Translations under genes and position numbers: made by a program | Part shown: piece after piece, positions 1 through 6,477 of the stretch | Numbering within the stretch: position 1 is the stretch's first letter | Layout: each line of letters begins with the position of its first letter | Assembly (NCBI GenBank): GCA_947472655.1 | Contig: CANJCG010000036.1 | Location: forward strand, 1 to 14,047 | Source: Actinomycetota bacterium | GTDB taxonomy: Bacteria > Actinomycetota > Actinomycetes > S36-B12 | DNA: 14,047 nucleotides | Direction of reading: 5' to 3' | The notes under the pieces: model-generated | Databases searched by the model: none | What the model was told of the DNA's origin: nothing | The model's input: only the letters and a program-made list of their open reading frames with translations

Positions 1-1112
1 GGGAGAATGGCAACCTTTACTGGAGCAAGGCGCGGATCAAAACGCAGCACTGTGCGCGTATCAACGCCTCCCTTGGAGTTTGGCGCCTGATCTTCATCGT
101 AGGCATCGAGAAGAAATGCCAACACTGCACGCGTGAGTCCGGCAGCAGGCTCAATCACATACGGAGTCCAACGCTCGTTAGCTTCTTGATCAAAGTAGGA
201 GAGGTCGGTGCCCGAATGCTGGCCATGCGTAGTGAGGTCGAAGTCGGTGCGGTTTGCAATTCCTTCGAGTTCAGCCCACTCAGAACCTGCAAAGCGGAAG
301 CGGTATTCAATATCGACTGTGCGCTTTGAGTAATGCGAAAGTTTTTCTTTTGGATGTTCAAAGAACCGCATGTTTTCTGGGTCAAGACCAAGATCGACAT
401 ACCAATCCCAGCGCTGCTGCATCCAATATTCCTGCCAGTCTTCGTCGGTTCCGGGCTTAACGAAGAATTCCATTTCCATTTGCTCGAACTCGCGAGTGCG
501 GAAAATGAAGTTGCCTGGGGTAATTTCATTGCGGAAACTTTTGCCAGTTTGGCCGATACCAAATGGTGGCTTCTTGCGAGCTGCATTCATCACGTTGAGG
601 TAGTTCACAAAAATACCTTGGGCGGTTTCTGGGCGCAGGTAGTGAATTGAACCGGCATCTTCAACGGGACCTACTGCGGTTCGCAGCATGCCGTTGAAGT
701 CGCGAGGTTCAGTGAATTCACCCTTGTTGCCACAGTTAGTGCAGGTGATGTCCGCTAATCCATTTGCTGGAGACTTGCCATGCTTTTCTTCGTACTGCTC
801 AATAAGTTGATCTGCACGCCAGCGTCGGTTGCACTTCTTGCACTCGGTCAGAGGATCCACAAACGCATTGACATGGCCTGAAGCTTCCCAGACCTGTGGA
901 GCAAGAATGATCGATGAATCAAGACCGACGACGTCTTCGCGGCCGCGCACCATGTATTGCCACCATTGGCGACGAACGTTGTCTTTGAGTTCAACACCGT
1001 TTGGTCCGTAGTCCCATGCGGAGCGAGTTCCGCCATAAATTTCCGACGATGGAAAAACGAATCCACGTCGTTTACAAAGGTTGACTACTGCATCTACACG
1101 ATCGGCGGCCAT
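1..1112 (-). CDS. glyS: Glycyl-tRNA synthetase, single-chain type (3' part cut off by the window)
   Basis: Class II aminoacyl-tRNA synthetase that charges tRNA-Gly with glycine in the cytoplasm. The frame is open from the ATG at 1112 to the window edge, giving 370 full codons of an expected 460 or so; most of the C-terminal anticodon-binding domain is missing. Visible landmarks are the N-terminal CKRRGFVFPSSEIYGG segment, a four-cysteine zinc-knuckle-like insertion (C91, C94, C124, C127), the catalytic RPETAQGIF loop (159-168), motif 2 with FRNEITP (193-199) and FRTREFEQMEMEFF, and a motif 3 region EPAAGLTRAV (321-330). This is the homodimeric alpha2 enzyme, not the alpha2beta2 GlyQ/GlyS type. 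AGGAG (1123-1119) lies 6 bp before the ATG, which supports the start. It lies 75 bp downstream of the monooxygenase-fold gene on the same strand. Confidence 0.97.
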   Translation of the reverse strand, partial: MAADRVDAVVNLCKRRGFVFPSSEIYGGTRSAWDYGPNGVELKDNVRRQWWQYMVRGREDVVGLDSSIILAPQVWEASGHVNAFVDPLTECKKCNRRWRADQLIEQYEEKHGKSPANGLADITCTNCGNKGEFTEPRDFNGMLRTAVGPVEDAGSIHYLRPETAQGIFVNYLNVMNAARKKPPFGIGQTGKSFRNEITPGNFIFRTREFEQMEMEFFVKPGTDEDWQEYWMQQRWDWYVDLGLDPENMRFFEHPKEKLSHYSKRTVDIEYRFRFAGSEWAELEGIANRTDFDLTTHGQHSGTDLSYFDQEANERWTPYVIEPAAGLTRAVLAFLLDAYDEDQAPNSKGGVDTRTVLRFDPRLAPVKVAIL

Positions 1113-1131
1113 GAGGCGCTCCTATTCCGGG

Positions 1132-1144
1132 GCGCCCTGGGCGC
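1132..1144 (-). other. GC-rich hairpin in the glyS leader
   Basis: A perfect inverted repeat, GCGCCC-T-GGGCGC, lies 20 bp upstream of the glyS start, just before its ribosome binding site. The stem can be read as 5 bp with a 3-nt loop. No run of T follows on the minus strand, so it is not a standard intrinsic terminator. The 75-bp gap is too short for a T-box leader. It may simply be leader structure or GC-rich noise. Confidence 0.3.
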
Positions 1145-1187
1145 TCACATCCAACTGGTTGTCGGCGGGTGCGGCGAGTCTACGAGG

Positions 1188-1610
1188 CTAGCTGTGAATT
1201 GGCGGCACCACCGGGGCAGATGCGTGTCCCAGCCCGATCACATCGGCATCTGCCGCCCGACCAGATGCCACATCACTCGTGAGTCCATCAGCAATAAATT
1301 GCACCGCTTCAAAAGCCGAGGACTCATCGATGGCAGTGGAAAGCAAAGGTATGGCCGAGATTTTCACCTCAAAGCGGGATAGTGCCCTTCGATAAGACCC
1401 CACATTGATCCATCGTGTTGAGATCATCCGCAGGTCGGCCTCGTCCGTGGACTGGGCAAGCACACCATCGATGAACCCCACACTTTGGGCCAACGTGGCC
1501 AAAGCCACTCGCGCGTCGCTGGCAAAGCTGGCAGCTTCGTGTTCTGCCACCCGAAAGCGGTTCACGACCACGAGAATGGGCGCACTAGAGTCGTCCAAGA
1601 ATTGATCCAC
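1188..1610 (-). CDS. Antibiotic biosynthesis monooxygenase (ABM) fold protein
   Basis: A 140-residue soluble protein. Residues 11-105 resemble the small ferredoxin-like ABM fold of actinobacterial proteins encoded beside glyS: a PILVVVNRFRV first strand, a helix rich in Ala, a central RMISTRWINVGSYRRALS segment (61-79), then IPLLSTAIDESSAFE (87-101). Family members include heme-degrading and quinone-oxidising enzymes, but many have no known substrate, so no reaction can be assigned. The last 35 residues are a low-complexity tail outside the fold. The start is GTG at 1610. No good Shine-Dalgarno precedes it, but TAACGT (1622-1617) ends 6 bp upstream, which would fit a leaderless message. It is divergent from the small membrane protein gene and upstream of glyS on the same strand. 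Confidence 0.8.
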   Translation of the reverse strand: MDQFLDDSSAPILVVVNRFRVAEHEAASFASDARVALATLAQSVGFIDGVLAQSTDEADLRMISTRWINVGSYRRALSRFEVKISAIPLLSTAIDESSAFEAVQFIADGLTSDVASGRAADADVIGLGHASAPVVPPIHS

Positions 1611-1646
1611 ACGACGACGTTAGCGTTTCCAATCAGCGGAGGAATC
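1611..1646. promoter_or_regulatory. 36-bp divergent start region
   Basis: This is the only DNA between the GTG of the ABM-fold gene (minus) and the ATG of the small membrane protein gene (plus). It holds GGAGGA (1638-1643) as ribosome binding site for the plus gene and a TAACGT -10-like hexamer (1622-1617) for the minus gene. The promoter for the plus gene must lie inside the ABM-fold coding region, and any -35 for the minus gene near 1640-1645 is poor. Both promoter assignments are inference. Confidence 0.35.
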
Positions 1647-1988
1647 ATGGCCAAGCCAACAGGTGGTCTCCCCAAGGGAGTTCGGGGGCCAAGCGGGCCC
1701 AGTAGAGCTGCCGTCGAGCGTCGATCTATGCCGATTTTGGTGACCTTGAATCGCCTGCCTCGCTGGATCGTTGTGGTTCTTATGGGTTCCTTGTTATTCC
1801 TTGGCCTCATTCAAACCGGAGACTTGGCATGGGTGGGTGGGATCTGCTTAGCCATCGTTGCCTTGTTCCTGGGTTGGTTGCTCGTCTTGGCTTGGCCCGT
1901 ATTGCCCTTGCAGGCGCGATTGATTCGCGCTGTGGTCGTGGCTGCTGCAGCGGGTATTTCAGTGTTGAAGTTCACTGGTAGCTTCTAG
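1647..1988 (+). CDS. Small actinobacterial membrane protein, probably DUF6703 family
   Basis: A 113-residue protein of unknown function. A hydrophilic, Gly/Pro/Arg-rich N-terminus (1-35) is followed by three hydrophobic segments at about 39-57, 61-83 and 91-107, so it should be an inner-membrane protein. The pattern around LNRLPRWIVVVL and GWLLVLAWPVLPLQARLIR recalls the actinobacterial family DUF6703; this is recognition by eye. The ATG at 1647 is chosen because GGAGGA stands 3 bp before it. A longer open frame from 1485 would lie entirely antisense to the ABM-fold gene and has no membrane or domain sense. It ends 43 bp before znuA and is not obviously part of the zinc operon. Confidence 0.75.
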   Translation: MAKPTGGLPKGVRGPSGPSRAAVERRSMPILVTLNRLPRWIVVVLMGSLLFLGLIQTGDLAWVGGICLAIVALFLGWLLVLAWPVLPLQARLIRAVVVAAAAGISVLKFTGSF

Positions 1989-1995
1989 TTTGAAA

Positions 1996-2025
1996 TTGAC
2001 AATCATTTTCATTAAGTCCTAATAT
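1996..2025 (+). promoter_or_regulatory. Sigma-70-type promoter of the znuACB-zur operon
   Basis: TTGACA (1996-2001) and TAATAT (2020-2025) are separated by 18 bp, a near-consensus vegetative promoter. Transcription would be expected to start about 6-7 bp after the -10, at 2031-2033, which is exactly the ATG at 2032. The message would therefore be leaderless, a common arrangement in actinobacteria. No Shine-Dalgarno precedes the start, consistent with this. The start point itself is inferred, not seen. Confidence 0.75.
1997..2011. promoter_or_regulatory. Zur-type operator
   Basis: TGACAATCATTTTCA is a 7-1-7 inverted repeat with one mismatched pair: TGAnAAT, central C, ATTnTCA. This is the general form of Fur-family Zur boxes in actinobacteria (TGAAAATGATTTTCA-like). 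It overlaps the -35 box and the spacer of the znuA promoter, so Zur bound with zinc would block RNA polymerase. The presence of zur as the last gene of the operon supports the assignment. Binding is inferred. Confidence 0.8.
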
Positions 2026-2031
2026 GTGGGT

Positions 2032-2925
2032 ATGCGTGCTTTGAGAGTGCTTGGGCTTGGCTCCTTTCTTGCTGCGCTGACCCTCGTAAGTGGGTGTACT
2101 TCACCTGGCTCAACTTCTGCGACTTGGGCCGATACCAGCCCAAAAGTTGTCGCGGCGTTCTATCCACTTCAATACGCAGCACAGCAGGTCGGTGGCACCA
2201 ATGTCAGCGTGACGAATCTGACCCAACCTGGAGTCGAACCGCACGATCTTGAACTCAGCGCTGCCCAAGTCGCTGAAATTTCCCAAGCTGATCTCGTGCT
2301 CTACATCAAAGGCTTCCAGCCCGCAGTCGACGATGCAGTAGCTCAGCAGGCGCCCGACCGTTCCATTGACGTCACTTCGGCCTTGACACTCTTAACTGGC
2401 CCTGACGGTGCCGACCCCCACGTGTGGCTTAATCCTGCGAATATGTCCAAGATCGGAAGCACAATCGCTGACCGACTAGCTGTTATCGAACCTGACAAGG
2501 CTGCTGCGTTCGCTAAGAATTCCGACACTCTCACCACGTCTATGAATGCACTGTCAAAAAAATACAGCGCTGGCTTAGCTACCTGCAAAACAAAGTCCTT
2601 GGTTGTGAGCCACGATGCATTTGGATACCTAGCTAAGGCATTTGGGTTCACTCAAGTTGGAATTTCTGGTTTGAATCCGGAAGCCGAACCAAGCCCAGCT
2701 CGAATGCGCGCTGTTGCAGAAGTTATCAAAGCCAGTAACGTCTCGACGATCTATTACGAGACGTTGGTCGATCCAAAAGTCGCGCAAACGATCGCTGATG
2801 AAACAGGTGCAACAGCAGTCATGCTTGATCCACTTGAAGGTTTGGCACCGAATTCCACAGGCGACTACGTCAGCGTCATGAAGGCCAACCTTGCGGCATT
2901 AAAGAAGGGCCAGGAATGCTCATGA
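2032..2925 (+). CDS. znuA: Zinc ABC transporter substrate-binding lipoprotein
   Basis: Extracytoplasmic cluster A-I metal-binding protein that captures Zn(II) and passes it to ZnuB. From the ATG at 2032 it has 297 residues. A signal peptide ends in the lipobox LVSGC, with C22 as the lipidated cysteine. The metal ligands expected for the family are visible: H71 in VEPHDLELS, H130 in DPHVWLNP, H194 in VVSHDAFGYL, and an acidic fourth ligand, probably D266 in VMLDPLEG (E243 also lies in the second lobe). C185 and C296 could form a disulfide. The usual histidine-rich loop of ZnuA is absent. A GTG at 2026 is possible, but it sits immediately after the -10 box, so the ATG at 2032, at the predicted transcription start, is preferred. 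It overlaps znuC by 4 bp. A manganese or mixed specificity cannot be excluded, but the Zur box and zur argue for zinc. Confidence 0.93.
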   Translation: MRALRVLGLGSFLAALTLVSGCTSPGSTSATWADTSPKVVAAFYPLQYAAQQVGGTNVSVTNLTQPGVEPHDLELSAAQVAEISQADLVLYIKGFQPAVDDAVAQQAPDRSIDVTSALTLLTGPDGADPHVWLNPANMSKIGSTIADRLAVIEPDKAAAFAKNSDTLTTSMNALSKKYSAGLATCKTKSLVVSHDAFGYLAKAFGFTQVGISGLNPEAEPSPARMRAVAEVIKASNVSTIYYETLVDPKVAQTIADETGATAVMLDPLEGLAPNSTGDYVSVMKANLAALKKGQECS

Positions 2926-3686
2926 ACGATACAGTCATCAACATCGAGCGGCTCTGCGTTGAATTTGATGGAGAACATGTTCTTGAAGATGTGAACATCG
3001 AAATCATGGCCGGCGAATTTGTCGCACTACTTGGGCCAAACGGCAGTGGGAAAACTACACTGATCCGCGCAATTTTGGGACTCGAGCAACCAGACCACGG
3101 AAAAATCATCCTCTTTGGGGCCACGCTCAAACGTTTCAAAGACTGGCATCGAATCGCCCTTGTTCCGCAACGCCTTCCAGGCGCTAGCAGCATCCCAGTT
3201 TCGGTCTGGGAAACAGTGATGTCAGGCCAAATACGGCCCCGCTCGCGCTGGCGCCTTTTTTCGCGCTCCGAAAAAATCAGTGCGACCCAAGCTTTAAAAA
3301 ACGTTGATCTCTGGGATCGACGTCGCGATCGACTCGACGCTTTATCCGGTGGACAACAACGTCGTGTTCTCATAGCGCGAGCGCTTGCTTGCCAAGCAGA
3401 CATCATCGTTATGGATGAACCAACTGCCGGGTTGGACGCTGCTAATGTGGCCGCTCTAACTCTATTGCTGGCCGAAATTAAAGAACTAGGCAAAACCATC
3501 ATCGTGGTAACTCATGAACTGGACGACATCGAGCATCTGGTCACTCGCGCAATAGTGCTCGGTGCAAGTAAGCATCAGTCAGTCGGCTACGACGGCCCTC
3601 CCCCTGTTCCAGGTGTTTTCGCTCATGATCACCATCACCATCACGATGCGATCATCGATAAAGCTCCACCAGTGGTGGGGATGTAG
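2922..3686 (+). CDS. znuC: Zinc ABC transporter ATP-binding protein
   Basis: ATPase that drives zinc uptake with ZnuB. It has 254 residues from the ATG at 2922. All nucleotide-binding motifs are present: Walker A GPNGSGKTT near residue 38, Q-loop VPQRLPG, signature LSGGQQRR, Walker B IIVMDEPTAGLD and the H-loop VTHE. The C-terminal tail is unusual: HDHHHHHD at residues 235-242 (3624-3647) makes a histidine-rich, probably metal-binding segment after the ATPase core. An ATG at 2916 is also usable (AAGGG 6 bp before it). The ATG at 2922 has AGGA 6 bp before it and forms an ATGA overlap with the znuA stop, so it is preferred. It is followed after 2 bp by znuB. Confidence 0.95.
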   Translation: MNDTVINIERLCVEFDGEHVLEDVNIEIMAGEFVALLGPNGSGKTTLIRAILGLEQPDHGKIILFGATLKRFKDWHRIALVPQRLPGASSIPVSVWETVMSGQIRPRSRWRLFSRSEKISATQALKNVDLWDRRRDRLDALSGGQQRRVLIARALACQADIIVMDEPTAGLDAANVAALTLLLAEIKELGKTIIVVTHELDDIEHLVTRAIVLGASKHQSVGYDGPPPVPGVFAHDHHHHHDAIIDKAPPVVGM

Positions 3687-3688
3687 CC

Positions 3689-4516
3689 ATGATTGCGCTT
3701 CTAGATTTTGACTTCATGCGACGGGCTCTTGTTGCCGCTGCACTTGTCGGACTCATCGCGCCACTCATCGGGGTTTTTCTCGTTCAACGTCGGCTTGCAC
3801 TCTTGGGCGATGGCATGGGGCATGTTGCACTCATGGGCGTTGGCCTTGCATTTCTCTTAGGTACCGCACCTATACCTACGGCTATGGTCACTGCTGCGCT
3901 CGGAGCATTTCTCATTGAGTTCATTAGAAATCGCAGCCGCACTGCAGGTGACGTAGCACTGGCGTTGCTCTTTTATGGCGGAATTGCTGGCGGTGTGCTC
4001 TTTGCCAGCCTTGCCCCAGGTAAAGCCTCATCTTCGCTGAACTCTTACCTGTTTGGATCGCTATCTACTGTTGCTGCCGGCGATCTGTGGGCCCTGGGAA
4101 TTCTGGCGATCTCGGTTCTAGTCATTTTGGCGATCTTTGGACGTGAACTTTTCGCGGTCTGCCTTGATCCCGACATCGCCCAAGTACAAGGCATTCGAGT
4201 TCGAGCGATGAGCACGCTTATGGCAGTGCTCGCGGCAATTGTGGTTGTAGTTGGCATGCGCGTTGTTGGGTTACTGCTCGTGAGCGCAATCATGATCGTT
4301 CCGGTTGCTGCTGCACAGCAACTCACGCGATCCTTTCGATCCACTGCTGTCATTGCCGTAATCATTGGTTTGATTTCCAGCATTGCTGGTTTGGCTGGGT
4401 CCTTCTATATCGAGGTTCCCCCTGGTCCGGCCATCGTGATCCTGGCCCTTGGTTGCTTTGCGGTACTGGCAATCGTTGCAGTGCCGATCCGGCGCCGACG
4501 CAAGGAACTCGCATGA
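3689..4516 (+). CDS. znuB: Zinc ABC transporter permease
   Basis: Integral membrane channel of the zinc importer, ABC-3 family, 275 residues, the usual length. About eight hydrophobic helices can be seen, beginning with the LVAAALVGLIAPLIGVFLV segment after a short N-terminus. Family landmarks are RRLALLGDGMGHVALMGVGLAFLLG near residues 35-57 and the conserved GMRVVGLLLVSAIMIVPVAAA stretch (190-210). It probably acts as a dimer with two ZnuC subunits. Only 2 bp separate it from znuC, and its TGA overlaps the ATG of zur (ATGA), so the four genes are almost certainly translated from one message. The C-terminus is a short basic tail (RRRRK). Confidence 0.95.
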   Translation: MIALLDFDFMRRALVAAALVGLIAPLIGVFLVQRRLALLGDGMGHVALMGVGLAFLLGTAPIPTAMVTAALGAFLIEFIRNRSRTAGDVALALLFYGGIAGGVLFASLAPGKASSSLNSYLFGSLSTVAAGDLWALGILAISVLVILAIFGRELFAVCLDPDIAQVQGIRVRAMSTLMAVLAAIVVVVGMRVVGLLLVSAIMIVPVAAAQQLTRSFRSTAVIAVIIGLISSIAGLAGSFYIEVPPGPAIVILALGCFAVLAIVAVPIRRRRKELA

Positions 4517-4905
4517 CCTCGACCCCACAACGTCAAACCAAGCAACGAACCGCTGTAGCGACACTTCTCGCTGAGATCAACGAATTTCGGTCTGCCCAGC
4601 AACTGCACGATGACCTACGCCAACGTGGCGATTCCGTTGGGCTCACCACGGTGTATCGAGCATTGCAATCCCTCACTGCTGCCGGTGAAGTCGACTCCAT
4701 CACCAGCGATGACGGAGAAACTGTCTATCGGAAGTGCAGCGACGCTCATCATCACCATTTAGTTTGCCGGAAATGCGGAAAAACGGTTGAAATCACAGGA
4801 CCCACTGTCGAAAATTGGGCCGATGGAGTCGCGAAAGAAAACGGCTTCACCGAGGTGAGTCACACCATGGAACTCTTCGGTTTGTGCGCTCACTGCGGCA
4901 GCTGA
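4513..4905 (+). CDS. zur: Zinc uptake regulator, Fur family
   Basis: Zinc-dependent repressor, 130 residues. An N-terminal winged helix has its recognition helix around GLTTVYRALQSL (43-54). The metal-sensing region has DAHHHHLVCRKCGK (78-90). Two CxxC pairs, C85/C88 and C125/C128, form the structural zinc site; H79-H82 and H117 are candidate sensory ligands. Its place behind znuACB and under a Zur-like operator identifies it as Zur rather than Fur or PerR, and it matches furB (Rv2359) in the M. tuberculosis order. The start is the ATG at 4513, overlapping the znuB stop. A longer frame from 4453 lies inside znuB and is not needed. Its last 16 bp overlap the 3' end of uppS on the other strand. 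Confidence 0.93.
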   Translation: MTSTPQRQTKQRTAVATLLAEINEFRSAQQLHDDLRQRGDSVGLTTVYRALQSLTAAGEVDSITSDDGETVYRKCSDAHHHHLVCRKCGKTVEITGPTVENWADGVAKENGFTEVSHTMELFGLCAHCGS

Positions 4906-5675
4906 TTTGGAACAGCGCCCCCGTATCGTCTGTCGCGCGAAGCAAAAACTTCACATGCGTGCCACAAATGGCGACGATCGAAGTCCGGCCAGAGGGTGTC
5001 CAGAAACACCAACTCCGCGTATGCCGACTGCCACAACAAAAAGTTACTTGTGCGCTGCTCACCAGAGGAACGCACGAAAAGATCGACATCTGGCATGTCC
5101 GGCTCATCAAGATAGCGATGAAACATTCGCTCGTCGATTTTATCGGGGTTTAATTTACCCTCCTGAACATCGCGAGCCATCGCTGCAGCAGCATCTGCAA
5201 TTTCTGCGCGTCCGCCATAGTTCACACACATCGTGAGTGTGAGTTTCTTATTCTTTGCTGTCAGTCTCTCGGCTTCTTCAAGTTCTGTGATCACACTGCG
5301 CCAGAGTTTTGGTCCGCGGCCAGCCCAACGAATGCGAACGCCCATGTCATTCATTTCATCGCGTCGACGGCGAATCACATCTCGGTTGAAACCCATGAGA
5401 AAACGCACTTCTTCGGGTGACCGCTTCCAGTTTTCAGTGGAAAATGCGTACGCAGAGATGTGGCCGATTCCAAGTTCAAGTGCCCCATGAACACAATCCA
5501 AGAGTGCGGCTTCACCCTGCTCGTGACCCGCTGTGCGCGGCAACCCTCGCTCTTTTGCCCACCGTCCATTGCCATCCATGACAATTGCTACGTGCTTAGG
5601 AATGAGCTCAGCTTGAATTTGTGGCGGACGAACTCCGCTGGGATGCACTGGGGGTGCAAGAAATTGCTTCTTCAT
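4890..5675 (-). CDS. uppS: Isoprenyl transferase (polyprenyl/undecaprenyl diphosphate synthase)
   Basis: Cis-prenyltransferase that extends an allylic diphosphate with isopentenyl diphosphate to make the lipid carrier for peptidoglycan and other wall polymers; it acts at the cytoplasmic membrane face. It has 261 residues. The catalytic aspartate is D34 in HVAIVMDGNGRWA (28-40). The second signature, DLFVRSSGEQRTSNFLLWQ (198-216), carries the diphosphate-binding arginines R202 and R208 and S210; E221 follows in AYAEL. The product chain length cannot be told from sequence; the M. tuberculosis gene at this position (Rv2361c) makes decaprenyl diphosphate. The start ATG overlaps the recO stop by 4 bp (ATGA). 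It is the last gene of the long minus-strand run and converges on zur with no visible terminator. Confidence 0.95.
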   Translation of the reverse strand: MKKQFLAPPVHPSGVRPPQIQAELIPKHVAIVMDGNGRWAKERGLPRTAGHEQGEAALLDCVHGALELGIGHISAYAFSTENWKRSPEEVRFLMGFNRDVIRRRRDEMNDMGVRIRWAGRGPKLWRSVITELEEAERLTAKNKKLTLTMCVNYGGRAEIADAAAAMARDVQEGKLNPDKIDERMFHRYLDEPDMPDVDLFVRSSGEQRTSNFLLWQSAYAELVFLDTLWPDFDRRHLWHACEVFASRDRRYGGAVPNQLPQ

Positions 5676-6421
5676 GAACCCAGCTTTCGATCGTCGCGGT
5701 CAACAAGTGGCAAGGAGCGCAACCCGCGTTCTAAATGCCACTGGAGGAAGGCTGCCACAAGTCCGCTTGCTTCGCGCCGCTCTCGAACTTCACTGGAGTC
5801 TGCAACATCCCAATCGCCACTTAGGAGCGCTGCGAGAAGCGCGACTGCGGCGGGAGAAGGGGCTGCTGCACCTGGTGCGCGACAACTGCTGCAAACCATG
5901 CCACCACCGGATACCGAGAATGCGCGATGCGGCCCAGCTACGCCGCACCGAGCACATTCATCAAATGATGGCGACCATCCGGCTATCGAGAGCGAGCGCA
6001 GTAGATAGGAATCCAAAATCAACGGAGCATCATGCTCGCAAGAAACCAACGAGCGTAATCCTGAAAGCAGTAAGACAAATTGCTGCACGGAAGGTTCGCG
6101 TTCGACAGGAGTCAAACGCTCCGCAGTCTCGACCATCGCATGTGCTGTGGTCCAACGTCCATAGTCCTGAGCCAGGTCAGCACCATGAGGATCAATAATC
6201 TCCACCTGAGAAATATTGTCGAGGTTGCGGCCTTCATAGAACTGCACGTCGACGTGACTAAAGGGCTCGAGCCTGGCTCCGATGCGACTGGATGTTTTGC
6301 GCACACCTTTTGCGACCGCCCTCACACGTCCGTGCTGGCGAGTAAGCAAGGTCACGATGCGATCGGCTTCACCCAATTTATGGGAGCGCAGCACGATAGC
6401 TTCGTCACGATACAGAGGCAC
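5672..6421 (-). CDS. recO: DNA repair protein RecO
   Basis: Recombination mediator that helps RecR load RecA on SSB-coated single-stranded DNA. The 249 residues begin with an OB fold (MPLYRDEAIVLRSHKLGEADRI), continue with a helical domain and hold a four-cysteine zinc motif, C156-x2-C159 and C177-x2-C180, as in many RecO proteins. The GTG at 6421 is chosen because it gives the family's usual N-terminus; no clear Shine-Dalgarno precedes it. The frame stays open upstream to an ATG at 6520, which would add 33 residues unlike the family and overlap the end of era by 43 bp. It lies 57 bp after era and overlaps uppS by 4 bp. The same neighbours surround recO (Rv2362c) in mycobacteria. Confidence 0.92.
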   Translation of the reverse strand: MPLYRDEAIVLRSHKLGEADRIVTLLTRQHGRVRAVAKGVRKTSSRIGARLEPFSHVDVQFYEGRNLDNISQVEIIDPHGADLAQDYGRWTTAHAMVETAERLTPVEREPSVQQFVLLLSGLRSLVSCEHDAPLILDSYLLRSLSIAGWSPSFDECARCGVAGPHRAFSVSGGGMVCSSCRAPGAAAPSPAAVALLAALLSGDWDVADSSEVRERREASGLVAAFLQWHLERGLRSLPLVDRDDRKLGS

Positions 6422-6477
6422 AGACCATTGTGTTCTGCTTGACGGTTGCGAGCAGGCTGCCACGCCTACATGTTCTG

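Noticed and set aside
155..1066. Several open frames on both strands within 155-1382
   Set aside because: They are out-of-frame or antisense shadows of glyS and the ABM-fold gene, with no family resemblance.
1113..1187. Possible T-box or riboswitch leader of glyS
   Set aside because: The gap is only 75 bp and shows no T-box sequence, specifier stem or terminator T run.
1485..1646. 54-codon upstream extension of the small membrane protein gene
   Set aside because: It lies antisense to the ABM-fold gene, has no recognisable domain, and the ATG at 1647 has a strong GGAGGA.
2916..2921. Earlier ATG for znuC
   Set aside because: Usable, but the ATG at 2922 gives the classic ATGA overlap with the znuA stop and has AGGA at good spacing.
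4453..4512. 20-residue N-terminal extension of Zur
   Set aside because: It overlaps znuB and the family-like start is the ATG at 4513, overlapping the znuB stop.
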